A stretch of DNA of 64,000 nucleotides from Bremerella volcania (lineage in GTDB: Bacteria > Planctomycetota > Planctomycetia > Pirellulales > Pirellulaceae). Both the position numbers and the translations under genes were made by a program. The DNA lies in NCBI RefSeq assembly GCF_007748115.1, contig NZ_CP036289.1:5642001-5706000 (forward strand). The letters run 5' to 3'. Shown here in pieces: positions 44,375-53,952 of this stretch. The notes under the pieces were generated by a model, which worked only from the letters and a program-made list of their open reading frames with translations, did no database searches and was not told the origin of the DNA. The stretch's first letter is position 1, and each line of letters starts with the position of its first letter.

Positions 44375-45147
44375 ACCGATTCTTGCGACAACGCGGCCTC
44401 GGCAATTCTTAGATTGTCGGCCATATGCTTCAGATTGATCCCACCGATTACCAGGCTCGTCACGCCTGGCTGATTCAGTACGAAAGGTATCGCCTGGTCC
44501 GCAGGCAGATGCCCGGAGGCGAGCCCCTTCTTTACCAGCACGCCAATCTCGCGACGAGCGGCTTCCTCGATGACTGCCGCGTGCGATGTATCATCCGCAT
44601 TGAACTCGACCATCAGCAGATCGGCCCAGTCGAGTGCCATTGTCGCAGCCTCCGGCGTTTTGCCAGAGAGTCCGATCGCCCGGATATCTCCCGCTTCCTT
44701 TAGCGATTGCAGCGTCTCGACGACAGGCGTCTTCTTCAACACGGTCACATCATCGTGAGGTGTATGGATCAGCACGACATCGAGCACATCTCGCCGCATG
44801 AGTCGTAAGCTGTTAGCCACGCTTGCACGTACAGAAGCCTCATCGAAGACATATCGCGAATTGCCATCTTCAAATAACTCACCCACTTTCGTGGAGATGA
44901 CAATTGGCACATCGCGCCGGCTGAGCCAAGTACCCAGACGTTGTTCGCTAATACCGTACGCAGGGGCCGTGTCAAAATGATTGATTCCAAGGTCAATCAG
45001 CCCATCGAGAAGCCTGGTAACTTCCTCGTCACCAGGCAGATCGTAGGGACGCGGATACTTTATCTTCGCATTGCGGCCAATCTTGAAGGCACCAAACCCG
45101 ATGGGTCCTAGTTGCAAGCCGGTATTTCCGAGGGATCTTCTAAGCAT
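44371..45147 (-). CDS. Aldo/keto reductase
   Basis: A 258-residue NADP-dependent aldo/keto reductase. The N-terminal LGNTGLQLGPIGFGAFKIGR, the HFDTAPAYGISEQRLGTWL motif with the catalytic Asp-Tyr region (Tyr in PAYG), and the later DVVLIHTPH with the conserved His all fit. Length is somewhat shorter than the typical ~300. The FAD-dependent oxidoreductase gene lies upstream with a six-base gap, so the two may form one operon acting on a common metabolite. Confidence 0.9.
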   Translation of the reverse strand: MLRRSLGNTGLQLGPIGFGAFKIGRNAKIKYPRPYDLPGDEEVTRLLDGLIDLGINHFDTAPAYGISEQRLGTWLSRRDVPIVISTKVGELFEDGNSRYVFDEASVRASVANSLRLMRRDVLDVVLIHTPHDDVTVLKKTPVVETLQSLKEAGDIRAIGLSGKTPEAATMALDWADLLMVEFNADDTSHAAVIEEAARREIGVLVKKGLASGHLPADQAIPFVLNQPGVTSLVIGGINLKHMADNLRIAEAALSQESV

Positions 45148-45153
45148 ATTGTG

Positions 45154-46377
45154 CTAGGCTGCTGCCGATTCAGGTAGATTGAGGGAGGTCCAGAATTGCT
45201 CACGATCCCAAGGTGCTTTTGCAATGGCCGGACGAGGCCACGCATTCAGCTTCTCAAGGTCTTCAATACGGCGAGCAGAGGACGAGCGAATCGTGCCGGC
45301 CAGCCCTTGAATCAGTTGAGGAACCAGCACCAACTTCGTCGGCCAGGCCGTGAGGACGTTCCCTTCCTTTTCGATGCGGAACGAATCGGGACGGCCGCCA
45401 GTCATTGTGATGCCTTCCGCACGATCCACACGATAGGTCGCCCACCATGCATCTTCCAATGAGATACCCGGCATCGTTTCCAGAAGTTCCGTACGTGCCC
45501 TTGAGATCAAATCGGCGCGATCCATGTCGACCCCTTCTTCGGCAATCTTACCGCCGACTTGCCACACGATTTCTCCATTGTTCCGCTTGGCGGAAGTGAT
45601 CGAAACGCGAGTCGTCGCACCGTCGACGCAGTGACCGTAGAACTCTTGCAGTCCGCCGCGAACCATCACCATATGAAGCGGCCGCGTCTGTTGCTTTCGT
45701 GGGTCCAAGCCAGCGGCAATACGCAGGGCAGCATTCCCTTTCCCGGCCGAGAAGACGTTCCAGTCAGCGATGACTTCAACTTGCTGCCCGTCTGGTGAGT
45801 TCAGAACAACGGACCGGACATGCCCATCCGAACCGAGTCGAACCTCCGTTCCCTGATTCTCTGCGACCTGAACAATTTGCTTCTGATTGGTTTCGGCCAG
45901 GTTCGCCAACAGAGACTCGCAAGAGATAACCTGTTCCGCGACGCTAAAAATGGATCCGGAGCATCCCTTGAGCAGCGTAGGGGCATTATGTGGGCTTACG
46001 GCTTGGGGAGTGACTTGAAGTCCGAGACGTGCTCCCCACATGCCAAGCTTGGACGAAGCCGAACTGGTTCCCCAAAGGTAAAACGACTGCGATCGGATCT
46101 TGGTCTGCGATAGATTGGGCAGCGAATTATCCTCAAGACACTTTCGCCAGATCGCTGGCATTTCGCGGGCTTCACGGGCAGACGCGGTCAATAATCCTTG
46201 AAGCGAATACTTCAAGCCACTGTGAAGGATTCCCTGGGCGGCGATGGTCTGTCCCGTTCCCAGCGATTTGGATTCGACAAGCAGCGCTGATCGGCCCTCG
46301 CGGCGCAGTTGATCGAGAAGCCAAAGCCCTGTGGCTCCGCCTCCGATGATCAATGCATTGACGTGAACTTTTTCCAT
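45154..46377 (-). CDS. FAD-dependent oxidoreductase of the GlpA/DAO family
   Basis: A 407-residue flavoprotein with the Rossmann FAD motif ALIIGGGATGLWLLDQL at the N-terminus and the SLGTGQTIAAQGILHSGLK segment of the DAO/glycerol-3-phosphate dehydrogenase family. The ATG at 46377 is used; a longer frame extends without protein-like sequence. It probably oxidises a small hydroxy or amino compound and passes electrons to quinone or oxygen. It lies before the aldo/keto reductase gene in the same operon. A FAD partner such as GlpB or GlpC is not seen. Confidence 0.85.
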   Translation of the reverse strand: MEKVHVNALIIGGGATGLWLLDQLRREGRSALLVESKSLGTGQTIAAQGILHSGLKYSLQGLLTASAREAREMPAIWRKCLEDNSLPNLSQTKIRSQSFYLWGTSSASSKLGMWGARLGLQVTPQAVSPHNAPTLLKGCSGSIFSVAEQVISCESLLANLAETNQKQIVQVAENQGTEVRLGSDGHVRSVVLNSPDGQQVEVIADWNVFSAGKGNAALRIAAGLDPRKQQTRPLHMVMVRGGLQEFYGHCVDGATTRVSITSAKRNNGEIVWQVGGKIAEEGVDMDRADLISRARTELLETMPGISLEDAWWATYRVDRAEGITMTGGRPDSFRIEKEGNVLTAWPTKLVLVPQLIQGLAGTIRSSSARRIEDLEKLNAWPRPAIAKAPWDREQFWTSLNLPESAAA

Positions 46378-46750
46378 CTTCCCTGTCCCCCTGTTCGAAC
46401 CGAATCCTTGGCACCGGCAGTGTAGGAGTTTTGCCGTGGATGGGGCAATATCAGTGCAAGCCCCGATATGCGATGAAGTCCCCCGAATCAAGTGTCGCCT
46501 GGCAGTTCAAACCGTTAGGTATACTTAACTTAAGGTTCGACTTACTCCACAGTGTGGGTTAGTTTGGATAGTTAAGACCACACCCAATTGTGGCGATGCC
46601 ACGCACTGGGCATCCCTACTAGGCGACTATGATTGATTCGCCGATGATTCCACGTTATATCTAAGGGAATCAACGGCCTTTTTGCCCTGAAATCATACGA
46701 TCTAGTGAGTCAGCCTGCCTTCCCCTTCCAACCTCCTCAGGATTCAGCGA
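46378..46750. other. Divergent region upstream of the five-haem cytochrome
   Basis: There is no gene in these 370 bases. Two related inverted repeats occur: CCACAGTGTGG (46548-46558) and CCACA-CCCAAT-TGTGG (46579-46594), whose CCACA/TGTGG arms are the same. Such a pair could be two sites for one regulator. Confidence 0.45.
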
Positions 46751-49700
46751 ATGCGTCATCTCCCCCTAGCGTTCACAATCGCCCTGCTACTTTCGCTTGG
46801 CCTCTCCTGCCCACTGCTAGCTCAATTTGAAGAAGATTTTCGCTCGGGGCTGATCACCACTATCCAAGGCAGCGATGGCTCGCACTGCGTTCGCATCGAC
46901 CCCACTATTTCGTTCGATTGGCAGGGCAGGTCGCCAGATGACCGTGTCAGCGACGGCAAGTTCAGTGCTCGCTGGGATGGACTTCTACTCAGTCGCACCT
47001 CAGGCAATTACTCCCTTTACGCTTACGTTTGCGGCAAGGTCCGGATTCAGTTGGAAGGAGAAGTCGTTCTCGAAGCCAACACAAAAACGCCCCAATGGGT
47101 CGCCGGTAAGCCGCTCGCGATGAAATTCGACTGGCATCCGCTGCAAATCGATTTCGCGAAAACACAACCCGATGCCGAGCTCCGCCTGTTTTGGTCTGGT
47201 CCTGACTTTCCTCTCGAACCGGTCTCGGCCGAGTATCTCTTCCACGACATCGACAAAACGATCGACCAACCGTTCAACCGTGGACGAGAACTTATCGCCG
47301 GCTACCGCTGCACTTCATGTCACGATATTCAACAACAACCACCGGCTGAGAAAGCCCCTTCCCTGGCGCAGTTGGACGGCAATCTTTCCGAAAACTGGCT
47401 GCAAGCATGGTTACAAAGCGATGGGCAAGAAACGAATACGCTGCGCCGGATGCCCCACTTCAATCTCTCCGACGACGACGTTAAAGCGGTCGCCGAATAC
47501 CTACTCTCAGAATCCCAACCGCGTGCCAAAGCCAAGGACTTACCGGTCAAGGGATCCGTTGCCAGTGGCGAGAACCTCGTACTTAGCCTGGGATGCACCG
47601 CCTGCCATAAGATCGGAGAACTCGGCCGAGCTGATGTCATGGGCGGTCCGGAACTGACGAACATCGCAGCGAAGCGGCCGAAAGAGTTCTTTGACGCCTG
47701 GCTTAAAGATCCTGCTACGCTGAACTCCGATCATCGGATGCCCGTCTATGATCTGAATGACAAACAGCGCGACGACATCACGGCCTACCTGGCCACGCTC
47801 ACCGAAGATAAAACGATTGCGAGGACGCCCGTGCGAGCCTTCAACGAACTCTTGGTGAAACGTGGGCGTGAGGTCGTTGCAGCCAATCGTTGCAACACTT
47901 GCCACACACTTCCTGGCGGCGCCAAGAGTGGCAATCGTCCGTCGCTGGTAGCACTTACACCTGGCAACTTGTGGCAGGCTGGGTGCATGGATCAGCCCAA
48001 CCCGCAAAAGGGACAGCCAGGATATCGTCTATCGAAAGAAGACCAGGAAGCCATCACGACCTATATTCGCGAAGTATCTCGGGCAAAGCACGAAAAGTCC
48101 GACACGCTTGACGCTGCCTGGGTTCTCACCAAGAACAACTGCTTCGCCTGTCATCCTCGCGGAACGAACGTCGGCCTGAATGCAACAGCAAAGGAGGTCA
48201 CCGACGCACACTCGAGCTTGGCCTCGCAACTGCCGGCGATGGTCCCTCCGTCTCTGAACAGTGTCGGCGATAAACTACATGACGATGCTCTTTTGGCAGC
48301 CATTCGGCGCAGCGAAGGGAATCATCGCCCTTGGCTAAAAGTGCAGATGCCCAAGTTCCAGCTTTCGCCCGAAGAGCAACAGGCATTGGTCGATTATTTC
48401 GTAACGCAGGATCGTATCCCAGAGAAAGCTCCAGCTACGCTCGACATTCCGGAATTGGAAGGCCTGGCCGCGACCGTCGCCGGATCGCGACTGGTAACCA
48501 CCGACGGCTTTGGCTGCACCAGTTGCCATCAAGTCGGCAAAATGATTCCCCCCAAGGCACCTCTTAACGCGAAGGGACCCGATCTGTCGATGCTGGGCAA
48601 ACGTATTCGCGAACCGTGGTTCTACCGCTGGGTTCACGATCCGGCACGTATCGTTCCCCGCATGGAGATGCCCAGTGTGAAGCTGCCTGTGCAGGGCGTT
48701 CTCGATAACAACGTCGACACCCAACTGGCCGCCGTCTGGAAGGTACTCAACACGCCGGACTTTACTCCCCCTAAGCCTGATCCTGTTCGCATCGTCAGGT
48801 TCAACGGCACGCGTACGGAAACGTCTCGACCGGTGGTACTTACCGATGTCATCAAGCTGAATGAATCTGACGTCTTGATCAAGCCGTTCCTGGTGGGACT
48901 GCCCAACCGGAACAATGTTCTGTACGACCTGGAGACCGGCAAGCTGCTACAGTGGTGGGTTGGCGATGTGGCCCGTCAGCGCAGTGAAGGAAAGACGTGG
49001 CACTGGGAGATCGGAGCCCGCGGCCTGTTGAGTGACTTTCGGCAAGAACCTGAAATTCGCCTGCTAATCGACGAGCAAGACACGCCTCCCAAGCCCACGC
49101 GTGACGGGCAATTCATTACGCGATTCCATGAAATCCGCTACGAAGGGGACAAGTTGATCTGGTCCCATACGCTGCACTTCGTGCAAGGGTCGGACGAGTA
49201 CGACGTCGACGTGCTCGAGACGTGGCAACCAATCTGGTCGAATGACGGCAAGCCGATGAACGGCTTTCACCGTTCGATGCAGTTTCAGAACGTGCCTGAA
49301 GGAGGCAGCATTGTCCTGTATCTCCCCAGTGAGACGCTTGCAGGCTCACTCCTGAGAGACAGAGCTTCCACCGATGACCAACCCACCCAGCGATATGAAG
49401 CGGGAAACATCTCTTTCGACATCAAAAAGCAACCCAACATCGTTTACGGAGACGATGCGACCGTTTGGCTGCGACCGGGCGAGAATCGTACGATCGACAT
49501 GACTGTCCGTCTCGATCTGCCAGGCGAAACACTTGCCAAACAACCTCCGATTCCGGTTCGCAAGTCGAACGCCGTCTCGCTCGACATCATCCCTGGTTGG
49601 ACCGCAACGCGTCTCCCCATCACCACGGAAATGATGCCTATCGCGATGGACTGGCAACCTAACGGAGCCCTAATCGCCGGTTCCCTCAAAGGGCGATTGT

Positions 49701-50983
49701 GGAAACTGATCGATACTGACGGGGATGGCCTTGAAGACACCTACTCGCAATTTGGTGACGAGTATGCGGCCCCTTACGGCATTAAGTCTTACGACAAGTA
49801 TGTTGATGTCGTCAACAAGTATGCCCTGCTTCGCCTATGGGATGAAGACGAAGATGGCGTCGTCGAAAAGGTAACCAACCTGGCTCACGGCTGGGGACAT
49901 ACCGACGACTATCACGATTGGGTCGTTGGCTTGCCAAAGGATGAAGAGGGTAATTATTACCTGGCCATCCCTTGCCAACAAGATAAACGTACGCCAGAAG
50001 CCGCCGCGCTACGCGGGACCGTGCTGAAGCTAATTCCCGATACGCTCGATCCCGCTCAACAAACGTTCCGCTTGGGAGAGTTGACGGCCGGTCATCGCTT
50101 TCCGATGGGCATTGCCCGTAACAACCGCGGCGAGTTGTACGTCACCGACAATCAAGGGAACTTCAATCCATTTAATGAATTGAATCACGTTGTGCCAGGA
50201 CAGCGTTACGGCTTCATCAATGCCATCGATCGCAAACCTGGATTCAATCCTCCAGAGACGCCCCCCTCGATCGCGATTCCCCATCCATGGACGCGAAGCG
50301 TGAACGGCATCTGCTTCCTGGAAACTCCGCGAAAGGAGCGAGAGCGACTGGGTTACGACTTGTACGGACCGTGGGAAGGGGACCTGATTGGCTGTGAATA
50401 TGATACTCGCCGCCTGGTACGCATGAGCCTGGAAGAGGTAAATGGCATCATCCAAGGGGCTGTCTACCCCATGACGGTCGACCCGCCGCAAGATGTCGAG
50501 AAGGGCCTTCTCGGTCCGATCAGTTGCGCCGTGGCACCGGATGGCGACGTCTACATCGGTAACATTCGTGACGCTGGCTGGGGTGGCGGGAACAACATCG
50601 GTTCGTTCACCAAGATGCGTCCTAAATCGGTTCATCTGCCGCTGGGAATCGACGAGGTAACAGCAACGCCAACCGGCTTTAGGGTTCGCTTTACCGATCA
50701 GATCGACGCCACGCGAGGCGGCTTGCCAACCAATTATACCGTGGCATCGTACACCCGCGTTTCGACTCCGGCTTACGGTGGTGACGACCAACAGCGCCGC
50801 CTGGAAAGCGTCTTGAAAGTCGAAGTTTCGCCGGACCGGCTAGAAGCCACGATTGCGCTGGAAGCTCCCCTCAGGGAAGGATTCGTCTACGAGATCTTCC
50901 TGGATGATGAAATCGCCGGAGACCAAGGGGCGCTGTGGCCCAAGGAAGCCCACTACACGCTACGGAAGTTAAAAACTCCGTAG
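46751..50983 (+). CDS. Secreted PA14-like, five-haem cytochrome c and beta-propeller protein
   Basis: A 1410-residue exported protein. The signal peptide ends near SCPLLAQ. A PA14-like sugar-binding domain covers about 40-165. Five CxxCH haem sites follow at 187 (CTSCH), 282 (CTACH), 381 (CNTCH), 464 (CFACH) and 589 (CTSCH). Distal Met-containing segments (for example RRMPHF and HRMPVYD) follow several of them. From about 950 on there is a propeller related to PVC-type glucose/sorbosone-dehydrogenase proteins (WQPNGALIAGSLKGRLWKLIDTDGDGLED). It is most likely periplasmic and moves electrons from an unknown, perhaps carbohydrate, substrate. It converges on speA. Confidence 0.88.
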   Translation: MRHLPLAFTIALLLSLGLSCPLLAQFEEDFRSGLITTIQGSDGSHCVRIDPTISFDWQGRSPDDRVSDGKFSARWDGLLLSRTSGNYSLYAYVCGKVRIQLEGEVVLEANTKTPQWVAGKPLAMKFDWHPLQIDFAKTQPDAELRLFWSGPDFPLEPVSAEYLFHDIDKTIDQPFNRGRELIAGYRCTSCHDIQQQPPAEKAPSLAQLDGNLSENWLQAWLQSDGQETNTLRRMPHFNLSDDDVKAVAEYLLSESQPRAKAKDLPVKGSVASGENLVLSLGCTACHKIGELGRADVMGGPELTNIAAKRPKEFFDAWLKDPATLNSDHRMPVYDLNDKQRDDITAYLATLTEDKTIARTPVRAFNELLVKRGREVVAANRCNTCHTLPGGAKSGNRPSLVALTPGNLWQAGCMDQPNPQKGQPGYRLSKEDQEAITTYIREVSRAKHEKSDTLDAAWVLTKNNCFACHPRGTNVGLNATAKEVTDAHSSLASQLPAMVPPSLNSVGDKLHDDALLAAIRRSEGNHRPWLKVQMPKFQLSPEEQQALVDYFVTQDRIPEKAPATLDIPELEGLAATVAGSRLVTTDGFGCTSCHQVGKMIPPKAPLNAKGPDLSMLGKRIREPWFYRWVHDPARIVPRMEMPSVKLPVQGVLDNNVDTQLAAVWKVLNTPDFTPPKPDPVRIVRFNGTRTETSRPVVLTDVIKLNESDVLIKPFLVGLPNRNNVLYDLETGKLLQWWVGDVARQRSEGKTWHWEIGARGLLSDFRQEPEIRLLIDEQDTPPKPTRDGQFITRFHEIRYEGDKLIWSHTLHFVQGSDEYDVDVLETWQPIWSNDGKPMNGFHRSMQFQNVPEGGSIVLYLPSETLAGSLLRDRASTDDQPTQRYEAGNISFDIKKQPNIVYGDDATVWLRPGENRTIDMTVRLDLPGETLAKQPPIPVRKSNAVSLDIIPGWTATRLPITTEMMPIAMDWQPNGALIAGSLKGRLWKLIDTDGDGLEDTYSQFGDEYAAPYGIKSYDKYVDVVNKYALLRLWDEDEDGVVEKVTNLAHGWGHTDDYHDWVVGLPKDEEGNYYLAIPCQQDKRTPEAAALRGTVLKLIPDTLDPAQQTFRLGELTAGHRFPMGIARNNRGELYVTDNQGNFNPFNELNHVVPGQRYGFINAIDRKPGFNPPETPPSIAIPHPWTRSVNGICFLETPRKERERLGYDLYGPWEGDLIGCEYDTRRLVRMSLEEVNGIIQGAVYPMTVDPPQDVEKGLLGPISCAVAPDGDVYIGNIRDAGWGGGNNIGSFTKMRPKSVHLPLGIDEVTATPTGFRVRFTDQIDATRGGLPTNYTVASYTRVSTPAYGGDDQQRRLESVLKVEVSPDRLEATIALEAPLREGFVYEIFLDDEIAGDQGALWPKEAHYTLRKLKTP

Positions 50984-50993
50984 CGCTGGCGGC

Positions 50994-52898
50994 CTATTCC
51001 AAGTAGGTGTAACCACGCAGGCCCGATTCGTAGAACTTCATGATCGTGCCTGCTTCCTTAGCCTCGATAGCCCCCTTCTTGATCGACTGCTCGACGCTGC
51101 GCTGCATTTGGCGAGTCAGTTCTTCTTCGTTGAACTGCATGTAGTGCAGTACCTCCTGCACCGTATCCCCCTTGATAATGTGCGTGAAAGAAGGCTCACC
51201 TTGGTCGTCCAACTCAACGTGCACGGCGTTCGTATCGCCGAACAAGTTGTGCAGATCACCTAGCACTTCCTGGTAGGCTCCGACCAGAAACGCTCCCATG
51301 TAGTAGGGCTGACCATCATAACGATGCAGTTGCAGCGTTCGTTTCACATGGCGGCGATCGATGAACTGATCGATCTTTCCGTCGCTGTCGCAGGTAATAT
51401 CACCAATCACGGCATGCCGCAGCGGCTCTTCATTGAGTCGATGAATCGGCATGATGGGAAACAACTGGTTGATCGCCCAGTTATCTGGCAGCGACTGAAA
51501 TAGCGAGAAGTTGCAGAAGTAGGTATCGCAAAGCATCCGATCGAGGCCTTCGAACTCTTCCGGCACGTGATCCAGTTCGCTGATCAGCCCGCGAATCTTG
51601 AAGCAGAGATTCCAGTAAAGCGTTTCCGCCTCGCTACGCTGTTCCAGCGTCAGGTTGCCGTTGCCAAACATCGACAAGGCCATATCCAATGCCATTTGAG
51701 CATCGTGGAAGCTCTCCAATACCGTACGCGGACTGACCGAAGCATACGCTTCCTTCAAATCCCGTAGAGGAGTCGGCGTGTCTTCGTCAAACTCCTGCTT
51801 CAGTTCGCCCAGACCTTGCTCGGCAACGCCCAACGTACCGAAGACCAACACGCTGTGGAACGCAACCACCGCGCGGCCACTTTCCGACAACAAGTGCGGG
51901 TGAGGAACTTCCGCTTCGTTGCAGATCGACTGGACGTGAGAGACCACGTCGCGAGCATATTCGTCCAGCGTATAGTTCATGCTGGAATGGAAGTCAGTTT
52001 GCGAACCGTCGTAGTCGACACCCAAACCGCCACCGACATCCAGGTACTTCAGGCCGGCACCTCGCTTGACCAGGTCGACGTAAATGCGGGCCGCTTCAAT
52101 CAATGCGGTCTTCACGTAGCGGATATTGCTGACCTGGCTTCCCTGGTGATAGTGCAACAGGTTGAAGCAGTCTTCCATGCCGCGCAACTTCAGCTCGTCC
52201 AGAGCCCGCAAGACTTCCGTCACGGTCAAACCGAACTTGCTGTGATAGCCGCCACTGGCCGACCAACGTCCCTTACCGCGCGAGGCAAGCTTCACCCGGA
52301 AGCCGATCTTGGGACGAACGCCAATTTCTTCGGCGGTCTTAAGAATGAGCGCCAGTTCGGTGTACTTCTCGACGACCGGAATGATCGTCCGGCCAAGCTT
52401 CTGGCCGTACATGGCGATCTCGATGTACTCTTCATCCTTGAACCCGTTGCAGATGATCGGCGTGTTTTCGTCCGTCATTGCAATCACGGCCAACAGTTCT
52501 GGCTTGCTGCCCGCTTCCAGGCCGAACCCATACGGACGACCGTAATCCAGCACTTCTTCAACCACGTGCCGCTGTTGGTTGACCTTGATCGGATAGATGC
52601 ACGAATACTTGTTGTGGTAATCGTAGTCCGAGATGGCGGTCGTAAAGGCGTTGTTGATTTCCTGTAGCCGATTTTGCAAGATCTCGCTGAAGCGTAGCAG
52701 GATCGGCAGATCGATCCCCCGAGCCTCGAGCCGATCGACGACCGTCTTCAAGTCGATCGTCTTGTCGGAAGACTTCGACGGATGAACCAAAAGGTGCCCT
52801 TCGTCACTGACGCTGAAATAGCTTTTTCCCCACCGGTCAACTTCGTACAGATCGGTAGAATCGGCGGCGGTCCACCGGTTGCCATTCTCTTTCAGCAT
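50994..52898 (-). CDS. speA: Biosynthetic arginine decarboxylase
   Basis: A 634-residue PLP enzyme that converts arginine to agmatine for polyamine synthesis. The PLP-Lys region YSCIYPIKVNQQRHVVEEV is present, as is GLEAGSKPELLAVIAM and the KYLDVGGGLGVDYDG loop. The length matches SpeA (~630-660). The ATG at 52898 is preferred over the GTG at 52907, as AGGAGAG sits at the right distance. It is convergent with the cytochrome gene. Agmatine-processing enzymes are not seen in the window. Confidence 0.95.
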   Translation of the reverse strand: MLKENGNRWTAADSTDLYEVDRWGKSYFSVSDEGHLLVHPSKSSDKTIDLKTVVDRLEARGIDLPILLRFSEILQNRLQEINNAFTTAISDYDYHNKYSCIYPIKVNQQRHVVEEVLDYGRPYGFGLEAGSKPELLAVIAMTDENTPIICNGFKDEEYIEIAMYGQKLGRTIIPVVEKYTELALILKTAEEIGVRPKIGFRVKLASRGKGRWSASGGYHSKFGLTVTEVLRALDELKLRGMEDCFNLLHYHQGSQVSNIRYVKTALIEAARIYVDLVKRGAGLKYLDVGGGLGVDYDGSQTDFHSSMNYTLDEYARDVVSHVQSICNEAEVPHPHLLSESGRAVVAFHSVLVFGTLGVAEQGLGELKQEFDEDTPTPLRDLKEAYASVSPRTVLESFHDAQMALDMALSMFGNGNLTLEQRSEAETLYWNLCFKIRGLISELDHVPEEFEGLDRMLCDTYFCNFSLFQSLPDNWAINQLFPIMPIHRLNEEPLRHAVIGDITCDSDGKIDQFIDRRHVKRTLQLHRYDGQPYYMGAFLVGAYQEVLGDLHNLFGDTNAVHVELDDQGEPSFTHIIKGDTVQEVLHYMQFNEEELTRQMQRSVEQSIKKGAIEAKEAGTIMKFYESGLRGYTYLE

Positions 52899-53046
52899 GA
52901 GTTCCACTCTCCTGGGGCGTGCAGAACGATTTTTGGACGCGGGCCAACTACCATGGGATAAACGTTTCTCCCTGTCGGTTGCAATCGACCTCGACGAAAG
53001 AGATGATTCTAGAACATGAACCCACCCCTACGGAAGGAACCTAAGG

Positions 53047-53934
53047 ATGAATCTGGAACTTCGCTGGCAAGAAAATACCTGGACCAGTTGCTTGCATGCC
53101 GCCCAGATTCTTGCCGGAAACGCCCCTGCCAGCCTTTCTGAAGATCTTGTGAATGCCGTAGCCCCCTCTGCCAAACGCCTGGTGAGCGAACTGCAAACCG
53201 CTCAGGTTGTTCCCAAACTATTCTGGAGACACGCTTTACCCCTTTCCGCCCAGCTGGATGGCAAGGTCGAACTGGCCAAAGCGGTCCTTCGCAAAACTCA
53301 CGGCCTGGAAGCCAGCGAATCCGGCTACGCCACCTCCATCGGCGGAGCCCTATCGGATCTCTCCAACGCCTATTCGTCGGTCCTCCCCAAAGCAGCCGAG
53401 GAACTTTCCCTTCGCCGTCGCCCCTTGCGCGAGGCCTGGGAAGCGCGTGGCCCTGGTTTGCTCTACTTTCTCATGCGGGTTCTGCCGGAAGAATTCTTAC
53501 CAGAAACGGCCGACGTGATCCTGGTGCTTCCCATCAGTGGAGGCCGCGGAACGGCGCACCTGGCCTACAACAGCGTTCGCCTGGAAGGCATGCTCTACGA
53601 CCCTCACCCCCAACTGCCCGAGGTCGCCCGGCTTGGGTGGTTGATCTCGCAGTTGAATCTCGACCTGCCCAAGTACAGCGAAGAGATCGATCCCGACCGC
53701 ATCGGCATGATCGCCCGGCTGGCTACCTTGCCAGGCATTCTATACGCCGCAGAAGAAGTCGAACTGGTGAAGCCCGGTTCCGTTTCCCTGGCCGACGCAA
53801 TGAAGCTGTGGCAGGTAACCCATATCGGCCACGAGGCACTCGCGGAAATCGTCCAGCAGTGGTGGCAGACCCAAGAGACCCGCCAGGCCCCCTGGCGGAT
53901 CGCACTAATGGCGTTGGATCGGATGATTGGTTAG
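53047..53934 (+). CDS. Protein of unknown function
   Basis: I do not recognise this 295-residue protein. It seems cytoplasmic, has no signal peptide, and is largely helical with Leu-rich stretches. Segments such as SGGRGTAHLAYNSVRLEGMLYDPHPQLPEVARLGWLI suggest a mixed alpha/beta fold in the middle. AAGGA precedes the ATG. It lies divergently from speA, 148 bases away, and ends 19 bases from the convergent secreted protein gene. No function is inferred. Confidence 0.65.
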   Translation: MNLELRWQENTWTSCLHAAQILAGNAPASLSEDLVNAVAPSAKRLVSELQTAQVVPKLFWRHALPLSAQLDGKVELAKAVLRKTHGLEASESGYATSIGGALSDLSNAYSSVLPKAAEELSLRRRPLREAWEARGPGLLYFLMRVLPEEFLPETADVILVLPISGGRGTAHLAYNSVRLEGMLYDPHPQLPEVARLGWLISQLNLDLPKYSEEIDPDRIGMIARLATLPGILYAAEEVELVKPGSVSLADAMKLWQVTHIGHEALAEIVQQWWQTQETRQAPWRIALMALDRMIG

Positions 53935-53952
53935 TCGTCGGAGGGGCTCGCA

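Noticed and set aside
50030-50791. Minus-strand frame of 253 codons
   Set aside because: It is antisense to the cytochrome/propeller gene and has no protein features.
51816-52667. Plus-strand frame of 283 codons
   Set aside because: It is antisense to speA, whose PLP motifs are convincing.
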